Positions 31,952 to 41,048 of a stretch of 46,056 nucleotides of DNA are shown here, piece by piece. The stretch comes from VAXT01 sp038040395 (GTDB lineage: Bacteria > Actinomycetota > Thermoleophilia > Gaiellales > Gaiellaceae): the NCBI GenBank assembly GCA_038040395.1, contig JBBPIJ010000019.1, forward strand, positions 1-46,056, written 5' to 3'. A model generated the notes under the pieces. It saw only the letters and a list, made by a program, of their open reading frames with translations, ran no database searches and had not been told where the DNA came from. Every line of letters begins with the position of its first letter. The first letter of the stretch is position 1. Both the position numbers and the translations under genes were made by a program.

Positions 31952-34363
31952 ATGTCCACTCTGACGCGGGTCGTTCTTCTCTCGACGCTCTTGCTCGTCT
32001 TGCTTCCGGCCATGGCCGGTGCGGTTCCGCAAGCCGGCGTTCCTCAAGGCGAATTCGTGGAGGTCGTCGTCACGCTCGACGCTCCGCCGCTTGCCCTCGC
32101 CACGCGGAGCGCCGATCTGGGCGCTCCATACATGCGTCAGCTTTCCTCCACACAGCGCGCCCTCGCGGCACAGCTCCGCGACGAGATTCCGGGGCTGACG
32201 ATCCGGCGCCGCTACTCGGTCGTCCTCGACGGCTTCGCGGTCACTGTGCCCGAGAGCGAGCTCGATCGGCTCGGCGACGCCGACGGGGTCGCCCGGGTCT
32301 ACCCGAGCGTCTCCTACCGCGCGACGAGGTCGTCGAGCCCGGGCTTCATCGGAGCGCCGGCGCTCTGGGGCCCGAAGCTACAAACGGCCGGCGGCGGGAT
32401 GAAGATCGGGATCATCGACGACGGCCTCGACCGCACCCACCCGTATTTCAACCCGAAGGGCTACCGCATGCCTCGGGGCTTCCCAAAGGGCCAGAAACGC
32501 TTCACGACCACCAAGGTGATCGTCGCGCGCGCATTCGCGCCCAGCAATGCGACGTGGCGGTACGCGCGCAGGCCGTTCGACCCGCTCAAGTCCGCGCACG
32601 CGACTCACGTCGCCGGGATCGCCGCCGGCAACCATCGCACCAAGGCAAGGGGAACACGCATCTCGGGCGTGGCGCCAAAGGCGTATCTCGGCAATTACAA
32701 GGTCCTGACGATCCCGACCCCCGGCTTCGGGCTCAACGGCAACTCGCCCGAGATCGTGGCCGCCATCGAGGCCGCCGTTCGAGACGGGATGGACGTGATC
32801 AATCTGTCCATCGGAGAGGCAGAGATCGAGCCTGCCCGTGACATCGTGGCCGCCGCCCTCGACGGGGCCGCCGCTGCCGGAGTCGTCCCCGTGGTCGCCG
32901 CGGGCAACTCCTTCAACGAGCTCGGCCCCGGCTCGGTCAGCTCACCCGGCACGTCGAGTCGAGCGATCACCGTCGCGGCCGAGACGGAGTCGGGCCCAGA
33001 GATCGCGACCTTCTCATCCGGCGGCCCCACGCCGCTCTCGCTCCGGATGAAGCCGGATGTGACTGCACCCGGCGTCAGCGTCCTCTCGTCCGTTCCCCGG
33101 CGCGAGGGAACGTGGGCATTCTTCAGCGGAACGAGCATGGCGGCACCGCACGTGGCCGGTGCCGCGGCGCTGCTGCGACAGCGACATCGGAGCTGGACCG
33201 TCGCGCAACTCAAGTCGGCTCTCGTCCAGACAAGTGAGCCCGTCTTCCTCAATGCGCCCCAGGTCGAGGCCGACTCGACGCGTGAGGGCGGCGGGACGGT
33301 GAAGCTCGTGCGGGCGAACTCGCCGCTGCTCTTCGCTTCGCCGAGCGGCGCTGCGTTCGGCTTCGTCGCTCCCGCAAGCTCCGTGGCGCGCAGCGTCGCT
33401 CTCACGGACGCCGGCGGCGGAGCCGGTGCCTGGACCGTAGACGTGACGCCGCAACAGCCGCCCGCGGGCTCGACACTGACCACCCCCGCCGTCGTCAGCG
33501 TTCCCGGCGAGCTCGTGCTCACCGCCGTCGCCGAGCCCGGCGCCGCGCAGGCCGAGCACACCGGGTTCGTCATCCTGTCGCGCGGGGCAGACCGGAGGCG
33601 GATCCCGTACTGGTTCCGCGTCGCCGCGCCAGCCCTGGGAGCCGCCCATGCCACTGCGCTCACGCAGACCGGCACCTACAACGGCGATACCAGGGGCCAC
33701 CCCGCGCTCGTCGACTCGTACCGGTATCCGGAGGACCCCCGCGAGCTGGGCGTGCCGCGCACCCTTCTCGGACCGGAGCAGGTCTTCCGCGTGTCGCTGA
33801 GCAAGCCGGTTGCGAACTTCGGAGTAGCCGTCACGGGCGGCGGCAGTCTCATCCAGCCGCGCGTCGTCCGCGCCGGCGACGAGAACCGGCTCGTCGGCGA
33901 GGTTGGGCTCCCCTACAACCTGAACCCCTATCTGCCCGGCTACGGTGTCCCGAAGCTCGTGGTGGGCGCCGCCCTCCCCGGCGCCGGCGCCTACGACATC
34001 GTCTTCGACAGCCCCACTGCATCGGGAGCCGGGCCCTTCAAGTTCCGGTTCTGGATCGGCGACACGACGCCGCCGAGCGTTCGGCTCCTCTCCGCTCGAG
34101 GAGGATCGCTGCGCATCTCGGTCCGGGATACCGGCTCGGGAATCGACCCCGCCAGGATCCACGTCTCGGTCGACGGTCGCGGTCGTTCCCCCCGCTACGA
34201 CGCGGGACGCGGCCTCCTCCTCCCCTCGATTCGCGGCCTACGGCGCGGCCGACACACGCTCCAGGTTCGCGTCTCGGACTACCAGGAGTCGAAGAACATG
34301 GAGAACGTGCGCCGGATCCTTCCGAACACGCGGCGCTTCAGCACCACGTTCGTCGTTCGCTAG
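31952..34363 (+). CDS. Secreted subtilisin-like serine protease (S8)
   Basis: About 803 residues from the ATG at 31952. Signal peptide (TRVVLLSTLLLVLLPAMAGA), then an inhibitor-type propeptide (FVEVVVTLDAPPLA...YSVVLDGFAVTVPESELDRLGDADGVARVYPS). The catalytic triad is Asp156 (IGIIDDGLD), His216 (HATHVAGIAAG) and Ser395 (SGTSMAAPHVAGAAALL), with the oxyanion Asn in VAAGNSF. After about residue 430 come beta-rich, Fn3-like extracellular domains. Near the C terminus TTPPSVRLLSARGGSLRISVRDTGSGIDPARI resembles bacterial surface domains. Its 5' end lies next to the scaffold gap. Confidence 0.93.
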   Translation: MSTLTRVVLLSTLLLVLLPAMAGAVPQAGVPQGEFVEVVVTLDAPPLALATRSADLGAPYMRQLSSTQRALAAQLRDEIPGLTIRRRYSVVLDGFAVTVPESELDRLGDADGVARVYPSVSYRATRSSSPGFIGAPALWGPKLQTAGGGMKIGIIDDGLDRTHPYFNPKGYRMPRGFPKGQKRFTTTKVIVARAFAPSNATWRYARRPFDPLKSAHATHVAGIAAGNHRTKARGTRISGVAPKAYLGNYKVLTIPTPGFGLNGNSPEIVAAIEAAVRDGMDVINLSIGEAEIEPARDIVAAALDGAAAAGVVPVVAAGNSFNELGPGSVSSPGTSSRAITVAAETESGPEIATFSSGGPTPLSLRMKPDVTAPGVSVLSSVPRREGTWAFFSGTSMAAPHVAGAAALLRQRHRSWTVAQLKSALVQTSEPVFLNAPQVEADSTREGGGTVKLVRANSPLLFASPSGAAFGFVAPASSVARSVALTDAGGGAGAWTVDVTPQQPPAGSTLTTPAVVSVPGELVLTAVAEPGAAQAEHTGFVILSRGADRRRIPYWFRVAAPALGAAHATALTQTGTYNGDTRGHPALVDSYRYPEDPRELGVPRTLLGPEQVFRVSLSKPVANFGVAVTGGGSLIQPRVVRAGDENRLVGEVGLPYNLNPYLPGYGVPKLVVGAALPGAGAYDIVFDSPTASGAGPFKFRFWIGDTTPPSVRLLSARGGSLRISVRDTGSGIDPARIHVSVDGRGRSPRYDAGRGLLLPSIRGLRRGRHTLQVRVSDYQESKNMENVRRILPNTRRFSTTFVVR

Positions 34364-34599
34364 GTTCGATCCCTGTCGTTCGTCGTCGGAAGCTGGGCGA
34401 GGTCTCGCTCGACGCTTGCCGCGAACTCGTCGCTGTCGTCCTCCACTTCGGGCTTCAGGAGGCGCAATTCACCCTTCCGCCGCGCGCGGTAGCGGGCGCG
34501 TCTCCCCTCCCAACCGAAGCGGGTCGTCAGTCGAGGCCACTCCGCAGCTGCGAGGACGGCGACAGCGCAGGCGAGCAAAACGATCCAGAGCCAGCCCAC
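34360..34599 (-). CDS. Small membrane-anchored protein
   Basis: 79 residues, ATG start at 34599. One N-terminal helix (WLWIVLLACAVAVLAAA) is followed by a basic segment (RFGWEGRRARYRARRKG) and an acidic tail. Single-pass anchor with cytoplasmic tail is likely. Its stop overlaps the subtilase stop in a CTAG. No family recognised. Confidence 0.65.
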   Translation of the reverse strand: MGWLWIVLLACAVAVLAAAEWPRLTTRFGWEGRRARYRARRKGELRLLKPEVEDDSDEFAASVERDLAQLPTTNDRDRT

Positions 34600-34630
34600 G
34601 AATCGATTCTAGCTACGCCTCCCCGAAGGG

Positions 34631-35005
34631 TCAGACCGGGAGGACTGGGATGTCCCAGGCGTACGCCGCGGTCACCGCGGCTGACGCGACGAGCGCGCCG
34701 AGGAGCACGAGGATCGCCTGCTGCGCACGGCTCGCGCGCTTGACCCTGTCCGTTGCCTCGCCCATCTGGTCGATCGTCCGCTCGAGCACGCGCTCGGCCC
34801 AGACGAATTCGAGCGCGAGCAGCGCGAGCCCTGCGGCCACGACGAGCAGGCCCGGCCCCGGCAAGGGGATCATCGCCAGGCCCACAAGTACGACCACGAA
34901 TCCGGCCAGCACCACCGCGGCGCGCACGACCTTGCTGCGCTCGCGATGCCGCTCGCGGCGCTCCTTCACCCCATCGAGAAATCGGCGGCGCGGACGCGAC
35001 TCCAT
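34631..35005 (-). CDS. PGPGW-family (TIGR02611-like) membrane protein
   Basis: 124 residues, ATG start. A basic N terminus (ESRPRRRFLDGVKERRERHRERSK) precedes a helix ending in IPLPGPGLLVVAAGLALLALEF, the defining PGPG hairpin of the family. Then comes WAERVLERTIDQMGEATDRVKRASR and a last helix. Function unknown; the family is widespread in actinobacteria as a predicted two-helix plus C-terminal helix membrane protein. Confidence 0.88.
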   Translation of the reverse strand: MESRPRRRFLDGVKERRERHRERSKVVRAAVVLAGFVVVLVGLAMIPLPGPGLLVVAAGLALLALEFVWAERVLERTIDQMGEATDRVKRASRAQQAILVLLGALVASAAVTAAYAWDIPVLPV

Positions 35006-35025
35006 CCGCTGAAGCCTAGTCGGGG

Positions 35026-35127
35026 CTAGGTCGTGGGCTTGGGCTTGCTGACGACCAGCGTCACGGCCGTGCCGCGAGCGACGACCTTACCCGGATTTGG
35101 CCGTTGGGCAATCACGAGACCGGCATT
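35026..35127 (-). pseudogene. PASTA-domain remnant
   Basis: 34 codons that end in TAG at 35026 encode NAGLVIAQRPNPGKVVARGTAVTLVVSKPKPTT, the C-terminal half of a PASTA repeat (GxVIxQxPxPGxxVxxGTxVxLVVSK). A TAA stop lies immediately before it in the same frame, and the previous codons (LEVSGPRS) could belong to the same domain. PASTA repeats bind peptidoglycan fragments in Stk-type kinases and penicillin-binding proteins. Too short to be a working gene as it stands. Confidence 0.6.
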
Positions 35128-35218
35128 TTAGGACCTTGGTCCTGAGACCTCAAGCGGATAGGCGCGACCGGACCACCAGGAGGGGTCAGAATGCCTTCGA
35201 CACTCGGGAGGTCATTTG

Positions 35219-36928
35219 ATGCGATGCCGTAGGAAGCACGCGGGGCTGACGGTCAACGCAATTGCCGGCACGCACGTCGTCTTCTTCGGGCTCGATCTGA
35301 CGAAGAGCAAGCGCCCCGGATTCCGGGGCTTCGGCTTCAAGCGGTTCGACCACGTCGAGGGGGACACGATCTGGCTCCAGGGGCTGAAGACGTTCCAGGA
35401 GACCGAGCCGTACCCGACGATCGGCGAACGCTTCTCCACTCTGTACCAGCCGATCCAATCGTTCCAGTGGGCTGACTACAGCGCGAAGCCCGGCACTCCG
35501 TACACGTACACGGTCGTCGCGCTCTACGGCGATCCCGCGAGCCTCGAGCCCCGGATCGAGCTCGAGCTCGACGTTGCGACGGAATCGGAGACCGGATCGG
35601 TCCATTCGGCGTTCTTCAATCGCGGCTCGGTCGCGACCCAGGAGTACGCGCGCCGCTTCCAGAACAAGCCGCCGGACGAGGCAGGGCCGGGCGCGTACCA
35701 GTGGCTCTCGCGCGGTTTACTCGAAGCGCTCGTCTCGTTCCTCGGGCAAGCCGGGCAGGGCTGGGAGGTGCACGGCGCGGTCTACGAGTTTCAGTGGCCG
35801 GAGGCACTGGCCGCGATCAGGCAGGCTCACCTGCGCGGGGCGAAGGTGACCGTGCTCTACGACGACATTGAGGGCTTCGACAGCGACGGAAAGCCCACCG
35901 GCCCCTTCTTGAAGAATCGCAAGGCGATCGACACGGCGAACATCATGGGTCTGTGTAAGAGCCGAGCGCACGGCAAGCTGATGCACAACAAGTTCTTCGT
36001 CCTCAGCGAAAACGGCCAGCCGAAGGCTGTCTGGACAGGCTCGACGAACCTGACGAAGAACGGAATCTTCGGCCACTCGAACGTCGGCCACATCGTCGAG
36101 GACCCCTCCATCGCGCAGGCGTTCCGCGACTATTGGGACCGGCTCAGGGCCGACCCGGACGTCGGCAAGATCTACCGGGACGCGAACGTGACGACAAGCC
36201 CGGCGCCGCCGACTCCGTGGAACGCCGTCACGACGGCGGTCTTCTCGCCGCGCGGAACCAATCTCGACGCGCTCGAGTGGTACGCGAAGATCGCGGCCGG
36301 CGCGAAGCACGGCCTCTTCATGACGTTCGCCTTCGGCATGCACGAGAAGTTCAAGACCGTCTACCGAACCGACGACTCGGTTCTGCGCATGGCGCTGATG
36401 GAGAAGGACTGGGGCAACCCGCGCAAGATCGCCCAGGATCGGCTGGACATCCAGCTGATCCGCAATCGCCCGAACGTGGTCGTCGCGATCGGGAACCGGA
36501 TCGTCACCAACAGTTTCGACCGCTGGCTCGCCGAGCTGTCCCGGATCGACCCAGGCGTCCACGTCTACTGGATCCACACGAAGTACATGCTGGTCGACCC
36601 GCTCGGCCCAGCCCCGACGGTGGTGACGGGCAGCGCGAACTTCAGCAAGGCGAGCACCGACACGAACGACGAGAACATGCTCGTCATCCGCGGCGACAAG
36701 CGGATCGCGGACATCTACTTCGGTGAGTACCTGCGGCTCTACACGCACTACGCCTTCCGCGAGGCGGTGAAGTTCTTCATGGAGAAGCAAGCGGCCGGCC
36801 ACCCGGAGGACTGGAAACCCCAGTTCCTCGTCGACGACGACAAGTGGATGGATCCGTACTTCGACCCGTCCGACAGGACCGCTCGCAACTCGAGGCGCGC
36901 CTACTTCGCGGGACCGATGTCGGTATGA
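35219..36928 (+). CDS. Phospholipase D-like protein with two HKD motifs
   Basis: About 569 residues from the ATG at 35219 (GGGAGG 6 bases upstream). An Fn3-like stretch (SAKPGTPYTYTVVALYG) comes first. The two PLD half-sites follow: HNKFFVLSENG...WTGSTNLT near residue 256 and HTKYMLVDPLG...VTGSANFS near residue 453. The second keeps HxKxxxxD; the first has Ser where Asp is usual. PLD enzymes hydrolyse or transfer phosphodiester bonds through a phosphohistidine. Lipid, nucleic acid or other substrate cannot be told. No signal peptide is seen. Confidence 0.87.
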   Translation: MRCRRKHAGLTVNAIAGTHVVFFGLDLTKSKRPGFRGFGFKRFDHVEGDTIWLQGLKTFQETEPYPTIGERFSTLYQPIQSFQWADYSAKPGTPYTYTVVALYGDPASLEPRIELELDVATESETGSVHSAFFNRGSVATQEYARRFQNKPPDEAGPGAYQWLSRGLLEALVSFLGQAGQGWEVHGAVYEFQWPEALAAIRQAHLRGAKVTVLYDDIEGFDSDGKPTGPFLKNRKAIDTANIMGLCKSRAHGKLMHNKFFVLSENGQPKAVWTGSTNLTKNGIFGHSNVGHIVEDPSIAQAFRDYWDRLRADPDVGKIYRDANVTTSPAPPTPWNAVTTAVFSPRGTNLDALEWYAKIAAGAKHGLFMTFAFGMHEKFKTVYRTDDSVLRMALMEKDWGNPRKIAQDRLDIQLIRNRPNVVVAIGNRIVTNSFDRWLAELSRIDPGVHVYWIHTKYMLVDPLGPAPTVVTGSANFSKASTDTNDENMLVIRGDKRIADIYFGEYLRLYTHYAFREAVKFFMEKQAAGHPEDWKPQFLVDDDKWMDPYFDPSDRTARNSRRAYFAGPMSV

Positions 36929-36956
36929 ACGCGCTTCGCCTCGACCAGGAGTCGTA

Positions 36957-37505
36957 GTGGCGGAGTTCACGAGCCGGCTGGCGGTCCCGGCTGATGCCCC
37001 AGCGCTGAGCGTGCTGATGGATGCCGCGATCGCTGAGCTGCAGCGAGCCTTCCTCGACCCGGACCAGATCGAGTCCAGCCGCGCGATCATGGGCATCGAC
37101 AACCAACTGATCGACGACGGGACGTACTTCGTCGTCGAGGCGGGCAGCGACATCGCCGGGTGCGGCGGCTGGAGCCGTCGTGCGACGCTCTACGGCGGTA
37201 ACCAGACACCGGGCCGTGACAGCCACCTGCTCGACCCGAAGGTCGACGCGGCGCGCGTGCGGGCCATGTACACCAATCCGGCCTATGCCCGACGCGGCGT
37301 TGGCCGCCTGGTCCTGTCCCTCTGCGAGGCCGCCGCCGCAGCCGAGGGGTTCACGCGACTCGAGCTGATGTCCACGCTCTCCGGAGAGCCGCTCTACACG
37401 GCGTACGGGTTCCGACCACTCGAGCGGATAGAAGACGCCACCGGCGGGACCCCGGTTCCAATGGTCCGGATGGAGAAGGCGGTCGAACCGAGTCTCCTCA
37501 GCTGA
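36957..37505 (+). CDS. GNAT-family N-acetyltransferase
   Basis: 182 residues from the GTG at 36957. The acetyl-CoA binding block is VRAMYTNPAYARRGVGRLVLSLCEAAAAAEGF, followed by LELMSTLSGEPLYTAYGFRPLER. Typical acetyltransferase (PF00583-like). The acceptor cannot be predicted. It lies 28 bases after the PLD-like gene and may be co-transcribed. Confidence 0.88.
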   Translation: MAEFTSRLAVPADAPALSVLMDAAIAELQRAFLDPDQIESSRAIMGIDNQLIDDGTYFVVEAGSDIAGCGGWSRRATLYGGNQTPGRDSHLLDPKVDAARVRAMYTNPAYARRGVGRLVLSLCEAAAAAEGFTRLELMSTLSGEPLYTAYGFRPLERIEDATGGTPVPMVRMEKAVEPSLLS

Positions 37506-37536
37506 CTCGCCCGAGGCCGGGATCGGTTCAGTCTGC

Positions 37537-37611
<75 letters not shown>

Positions 37612-37644
37612 ACGGTGCTCGGCGAGGGCGAATTGTAGCGGTGC

Positions 37645-39276
37645 CTAGACCAGCTCTCCGACTGCGGCTCGGACTTTCTCGAGCGCTTCCTGGAGCTCCT
37701 TCATGTGCTCTGGGGCGGCGGCCGAGAGCTCGCGGCGCAGGTGCCGTTCGCGCAGGCGCAAAAGGAGCTCCGTGCCCGTCGCCTCGTCGATCGCCTCCGC
37801 GGCCGCGCGGGCGTCGAGCTCGGCGATCAGCGGCACGAGGTCGGCGTCGGCCTCACCCTCCTCGACGAGGTTCTGTCTCAGCCGACGGTGCAGGTCGCTG
37901 TCGAAGTGGTCAGGGGTCATCTCGGCGAGCAGTCGCACGAGCTCGGGATGCGCGATGCAACCGGCCAGAGCCTCGCGCTCGAGCCTGTCCCCCGCGTCGA
38001 TCATCCTCGGCGAGGCCGCCGCGTCTGCCCCGGCCGCACTCCCGGCCGCGCGCAGCTGAATCGTGAGGCCGAGCCGGTCGTTCGCGAGCCGCCAGGCGTC
38101 GTGGCGCTCGGGCGACTCGGGAATGCCGTTGAGGACGTCCTGAACGCGGAGATACGCGTGCTGCTTGTCGCGCGCGCGGTCGAGCTCGAGCCGGACGCGA
38201 TGGACGGCATAGGGCTCGGCTTCTTCGAGCCGGGACCCGAAGCCGGCGGGATCGTCGGCGGGGTCCTTTCCCTTCGGGAGGGCGACGACGCGGATCTCGA
38301 AGCCCTCGCGTAGCGCGAGCTCCATCCCGCGAAGCGTTGCCTCCTCGCCCGCCGCGTCGGAGTCGAAGCAGAGGAACACGCGCCGGGTCAACCGCGAGAG
38401 CTCTTTCAGCTGGCGCTCGGTGAGCGCGGTGCCCATCGAGGCGACCACCGGATGCAAACCTGACTGGCGCAGGGCGATCACGTCCGTGTTGCCCTCGACG
38501 ACCACCGCCCGCTCCTCCTTCGTGATCGCCGCGCGCGCGAGGTTCAAGCCGTAGAGCACGTTCGACTTGTGGAAGAGCTCGCTCTCGGGCGAGTTGACGT
38601 ACTTGCCGCGCAACGGGTCGTCGTCTTGCAGCTTCCGGGCCTGGAAACCGATGATTCGCCCCCGCGCGTCGGCGAGAGGGAACATCAGGCGGCGCTGAAA
38701 GTAGTCGCTGCCGCGCTTCGAGAGGAGCCCCGCGGCGGTCAGCTCGTCGTTCGTAAATCCCTTCTCGCGCGCTTTTTTGGCCAGCGAGCCTCCCGACGAG
38801 AGCCCGAGACGGAACTCACGGCACGCGTTCTCTTCCAGGCCACGCGACGCGAGGTACTCCTGCACGGCCTTGCCCGACTCGGACCAAAGCACGCGCACGT
38901 AGAACGACGCCGCCTGGTCGAGCAGCGCGTAGAGACGCTCCTTGCGCTTCCGCTGCGCATCCGCCTCCGGGGTGGAATCCTCGTACTCGAGGGGGACCGA
39001 GAAGCGGTCGGCCAGCCACTCGATCGCGCCGACGAAGTCGAGCCCTTCGATCTCGCGCACGAACGAGATGGCGTCCCCGCCGGCGTGACAGCCGAAGCAG
39101 TAGTAGGTGCCTCGATCCGGGGAGACAGAAAAGGACGGGGTCTTCTCCTGGTGGAACGGGCAGAGCCCCGTGTAGCGGCCGCCGACCTTGCGCAGGCGCG
39201 TGCGCGCTTCGACGAGGTCGACGATGTTCGCCGTCACCTTGACCGCCTCGACCGAGGTGTCCTTGATGCGCGCCAC
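37645..39276 (-). CDS. dnaG: DNA primase DnaG
   Basis: 543 residues from the GTG at 39276, which shares one base with the dgt stop. The zinc-ribbon is CPFHQEKTPSFSVSPDRGTYYCFGCHAGGD (Cys39, His42, Cys60, Cys63). The Toprim catalytic part has Glu261 in VVVEGNTDVIAL and DxD in LCFDSDAAGEEATLRG. The C-terminal DnaB-interacting region (EREALAGCIAHPELVRLL onwards) is present. It makes RNA primers at the replication fork. Most DnaG have EGYMD at the Toprim Glu; here it is EGNTD, with the Glu and Asp kept. Downstream lies tRNA-Asn rather than the common sigA. Confidence 0.96.
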   Translation of the reverse strand: MARIKDTSVEAVKVTANIVDLVEARTRLRKVGGRYTGLCPFHQEKTPSFSVSPDRGTYYCFGCHAGGDAISFVREIEGLDFVGAIEWLADRFSVPLEYEDSTPEADAQRKRKERLYALLDQAASFYVRVLWSESGKAVQEYLASRGLEENACREFRLGLSSGGSLAKKAREKGFTNDELTAAGLLSKRGSDYFQRRLMFPLADARGRIIGFQARKLQDDDPLRGKYVNSPESELFHKSNVLYGLNLARAAITKEERAVVVEGNTDVIALRQSGLHPVVASMGTALTERQLKELSRLTRRVFLCFDSDAAGEEATLRGMELALREGFEIRVVALPKGKDPADDPAGFGSRLEEAEPYAVHRVRLELDRARDKQHAYLRVQDVLNGIPESPERHDAWRLANDRLGLTIQLRAAGSAAGADAAASPRMIDAGDRLEREALAGCIAHPELVRLLAEMTPDHFDSDLHRRLRQNLVEEGEADADLVPLIAELDARAAAEAIDEATGTELLLRLRERHLRRELSAAAPEHMKELQEALEKVRAAVGELV

Positions 39277-40229
39277 TACAAGCCGGCCGCGTACTCGAGG
39301 GCGAAGCGGTCGGTCATACCCGACAGATAGTCCACGATCTCCGGCGGCGAGTCTCCTCGGTCCGCGAGCTGGTCGAAGATCCGCCGCACGGTTTCGCGCG
39401 CGCGCGCGTGCTCCTCGGCCGTGTGCGGTCCGAGATAGACGCGCTCGAACATGAAACGCCGTAGCGAGAGCATCGCCGAGCCCACGTCGTCGCTCTGGAC
39501 GATGTCGCCCGCGGCCGCCGACGACTCGACGAGGTCGTGGACGAGCGTGTCGATGCGCTTCGACCCGGTCGGGCCGAGGAGCGCGACCTCGTCTTCAGGC
39601 AGGTCCTCGACGCGCAGGATCTCGTGGCGAATCGCGTCGTCGATGTCGTGGTTGATGTAGGCGACGCGGTCGACGATGCGAACGATCTTTCCCTCGAGCG
39701 TCTCGGGCTCGACCTGACCCGTGTGTTTGAGGATGCCGTCGCGCACCTCCCAGGTGAGGTTCAGGGTCTCGGCGATCCGGTGGGACTGCTCGTTGTGGCG
39801 AAAGCCGAGCTCGAATCGCTCGCGGAGGCACTCGTCGAGCGCCTCTTCCCCGACGTGGCCGAAGGGCGTGTGGCCCATGTCGTGGCCAAGGCCGATCGCC
39901 TCGGTGAGGTCCTCGTTCAGCCCGAGAGCCCGGGCGACCCCGCGGGCGATCCCGGTCGTCTCGAGCGTGTGCGTCATGCGCGTGCGAAAGTGATCGCCGG
40001 CCGGATCGATGAAGACCTGGGTCTTCCCCTTCAGCCGCCGGAACGCCTTCGAGTGCAGGATCCGGTCGCGATCGCGCTGGAATGGCGTGCGCACCCGGCA
40101 CTCGGCTTCCTCGCGCGCGCGCCCGCGCGACTCATAGGACCTGACTGCGAGCGGGGACAGCCAGGACTCCTCGTGCTCGCGAATCCGAGCCTCGAAGCCG
40201 TCCGCCACTCTCCCTTTCACCTCGGGCAT
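39276..40229 (-). CDS. dgt: Deoxyguanosinetriphosphate triphosphohydrolase-like HD protein
   Basis: 317 residues, ATG start. The dGTPase family blocks are CRVRTPFQRDRDRILHSKAFRRLKGKTQVF, FRTRMTHTLETTGIARGVARALGLNEDLTEAIGLGHDMGHTPFGHVGEEAL (HD metal site), FRHNEQSHRIAE, and VDRVAYINHDIDDA. It hydrolyses dNTPs to nucleosides and triphosphate, controlling nucleotide pools. The dgt-dnaG pair with overlapping ends is a recurring actinobacterial arrangement. Confidence 0.94.
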   Translation of the reverse strand: MPEVKGRVADGFEARIREHEESWLSPLAVRSYESRGRAREEAECRVRTPFQRDRDRILHSKAFRRLKGKTQVFIDPAGDHFRTRMTHTLETTGIARGVARALGLNEDLTEAIGLGHDMGHTPFGHVGEEALDECLRERFELGFRHNEQSHRIAETLNLTWEVRDGILKHTGQVEPETLEGKIVRIVDRVAYINHDIDDAIRHEILRVEDLPEDEVALLGPTGSKRIDTLVHDLVESSAAAGDIVQSDDVGSAMLSLRRFMFERVYLGPHTAEEHARARETVRRIFDQLADRGDSPPEIVDYLSGMTDRFALEYAAGL

Positions 40230-40242
40230 CTATTCCGCCACG

Positions 40243-41028
40243 TTAGATGATGATCGGGACGGTTCCGCCGTCGGCGCTCCACGCCGAACCTGTCACGTAG
40301 TTGGCACGGTCCGAGCACAAAAAGACGATCACGGCGGCGATCTCGTCGGGCTGCGCGAGCCGCCCCAGCGGGCGACCCTTCGCGACCGCGTCGAGAACCT
40401 CGTCTCTTGGCTTTCCTGTCCGCCTCGCCTGCTGGTCGGCGAGCCCGCCCGGCGCAAGCCACGCCTCCGTCGCGGTCGGTCCGGGAGCGATCGCATTCGA
40501 CCGGATGCCGTCCTTTGCGTACAGGTCTGCGACGAGCCGCGAGAGCGAGAGCACGGCGGCTTTCGTCACCGAGTAGTTCGGCATCGACGTCGATGGCCGC
40601 TTGGCCGACGTGGACGCGACGTTGACGATCACGCCACGCCCGCGCTCGCGCATGCCGGGCAAGACGGCCCGGATCGAGCGCACGAAGCTCATCACGTTCA
40701 GCTGCCACATCTCGTCCCATTGGTCGTCCGAGAGCTCGTCGAAGTCGGCCTGGTAGGCGAGACCGACGTTGTTGACAAGGCAGTCGACGCGGCCGAGCGC
40801 GCGCGTCGCCTCGCCGATCAGCTGTTCCGGCGCGCCCGGCTCCGTCAGGTCGCAGGTAACCCCGAGCGCGGCGCCCGTGCCCGCTCGAGCGAGCTCGACA
40901 CGACCGGAGTCACGGCCGCAAACGACCACCTGCGCACCCTCGGCGGTGAGCATCTGGGCGGCGGCGAGCCCGATCCCGCTCGTCGAGCCGGTGACTACGC
41001 AAACTCGGTCGGCGAGCCCCAGATCCAA
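40243..41028 (-). CDS. Short-chain dehydrogenase/reductase
   Basis: 261 residues from a TTG at 41028. Classical SDR: cofactor motif TGSTSGIG, NNVG, catalytic Ser in VNVASTSAKR, and YSVTK (Tyr and Lys). C-terminal NAIAPGPTATEAW and YVTGSAWSADGGT follow the family pattern. The basic residue after the second strand (CGRDSGR) suggests NADP use. Substrate unknown. It is 13 bases upstream of dgt and divergent from the histidine phosphatase. Confidence 0.9.
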   Translation of the reverse strand: MDLGLADRVCVVTGSTSGIGLAAAQMLTAEGAQVVVCGRDSGRVELARAGTGAALGVTCDLTEPGAPEQLIGEATRALGRVDCLVNNVGLAYQADFDELSDDQWDEMWQLNVMSFVRSIRAVLPGMRERGRGVIVNVASTSAKRPSTSMPNYSVTKAAVLSLSRLVADLYAKDGIRSNAIAPGPTATEAWLAPGGLADQQARRTGKPRDEVLDAVAKGRPLGRLAQPDEIAAVIVFLCSDRANYVTGSAWSADGGTVPIII

Positions 41029-41048
41029 GGGTGGTTAGCGTACAGACC

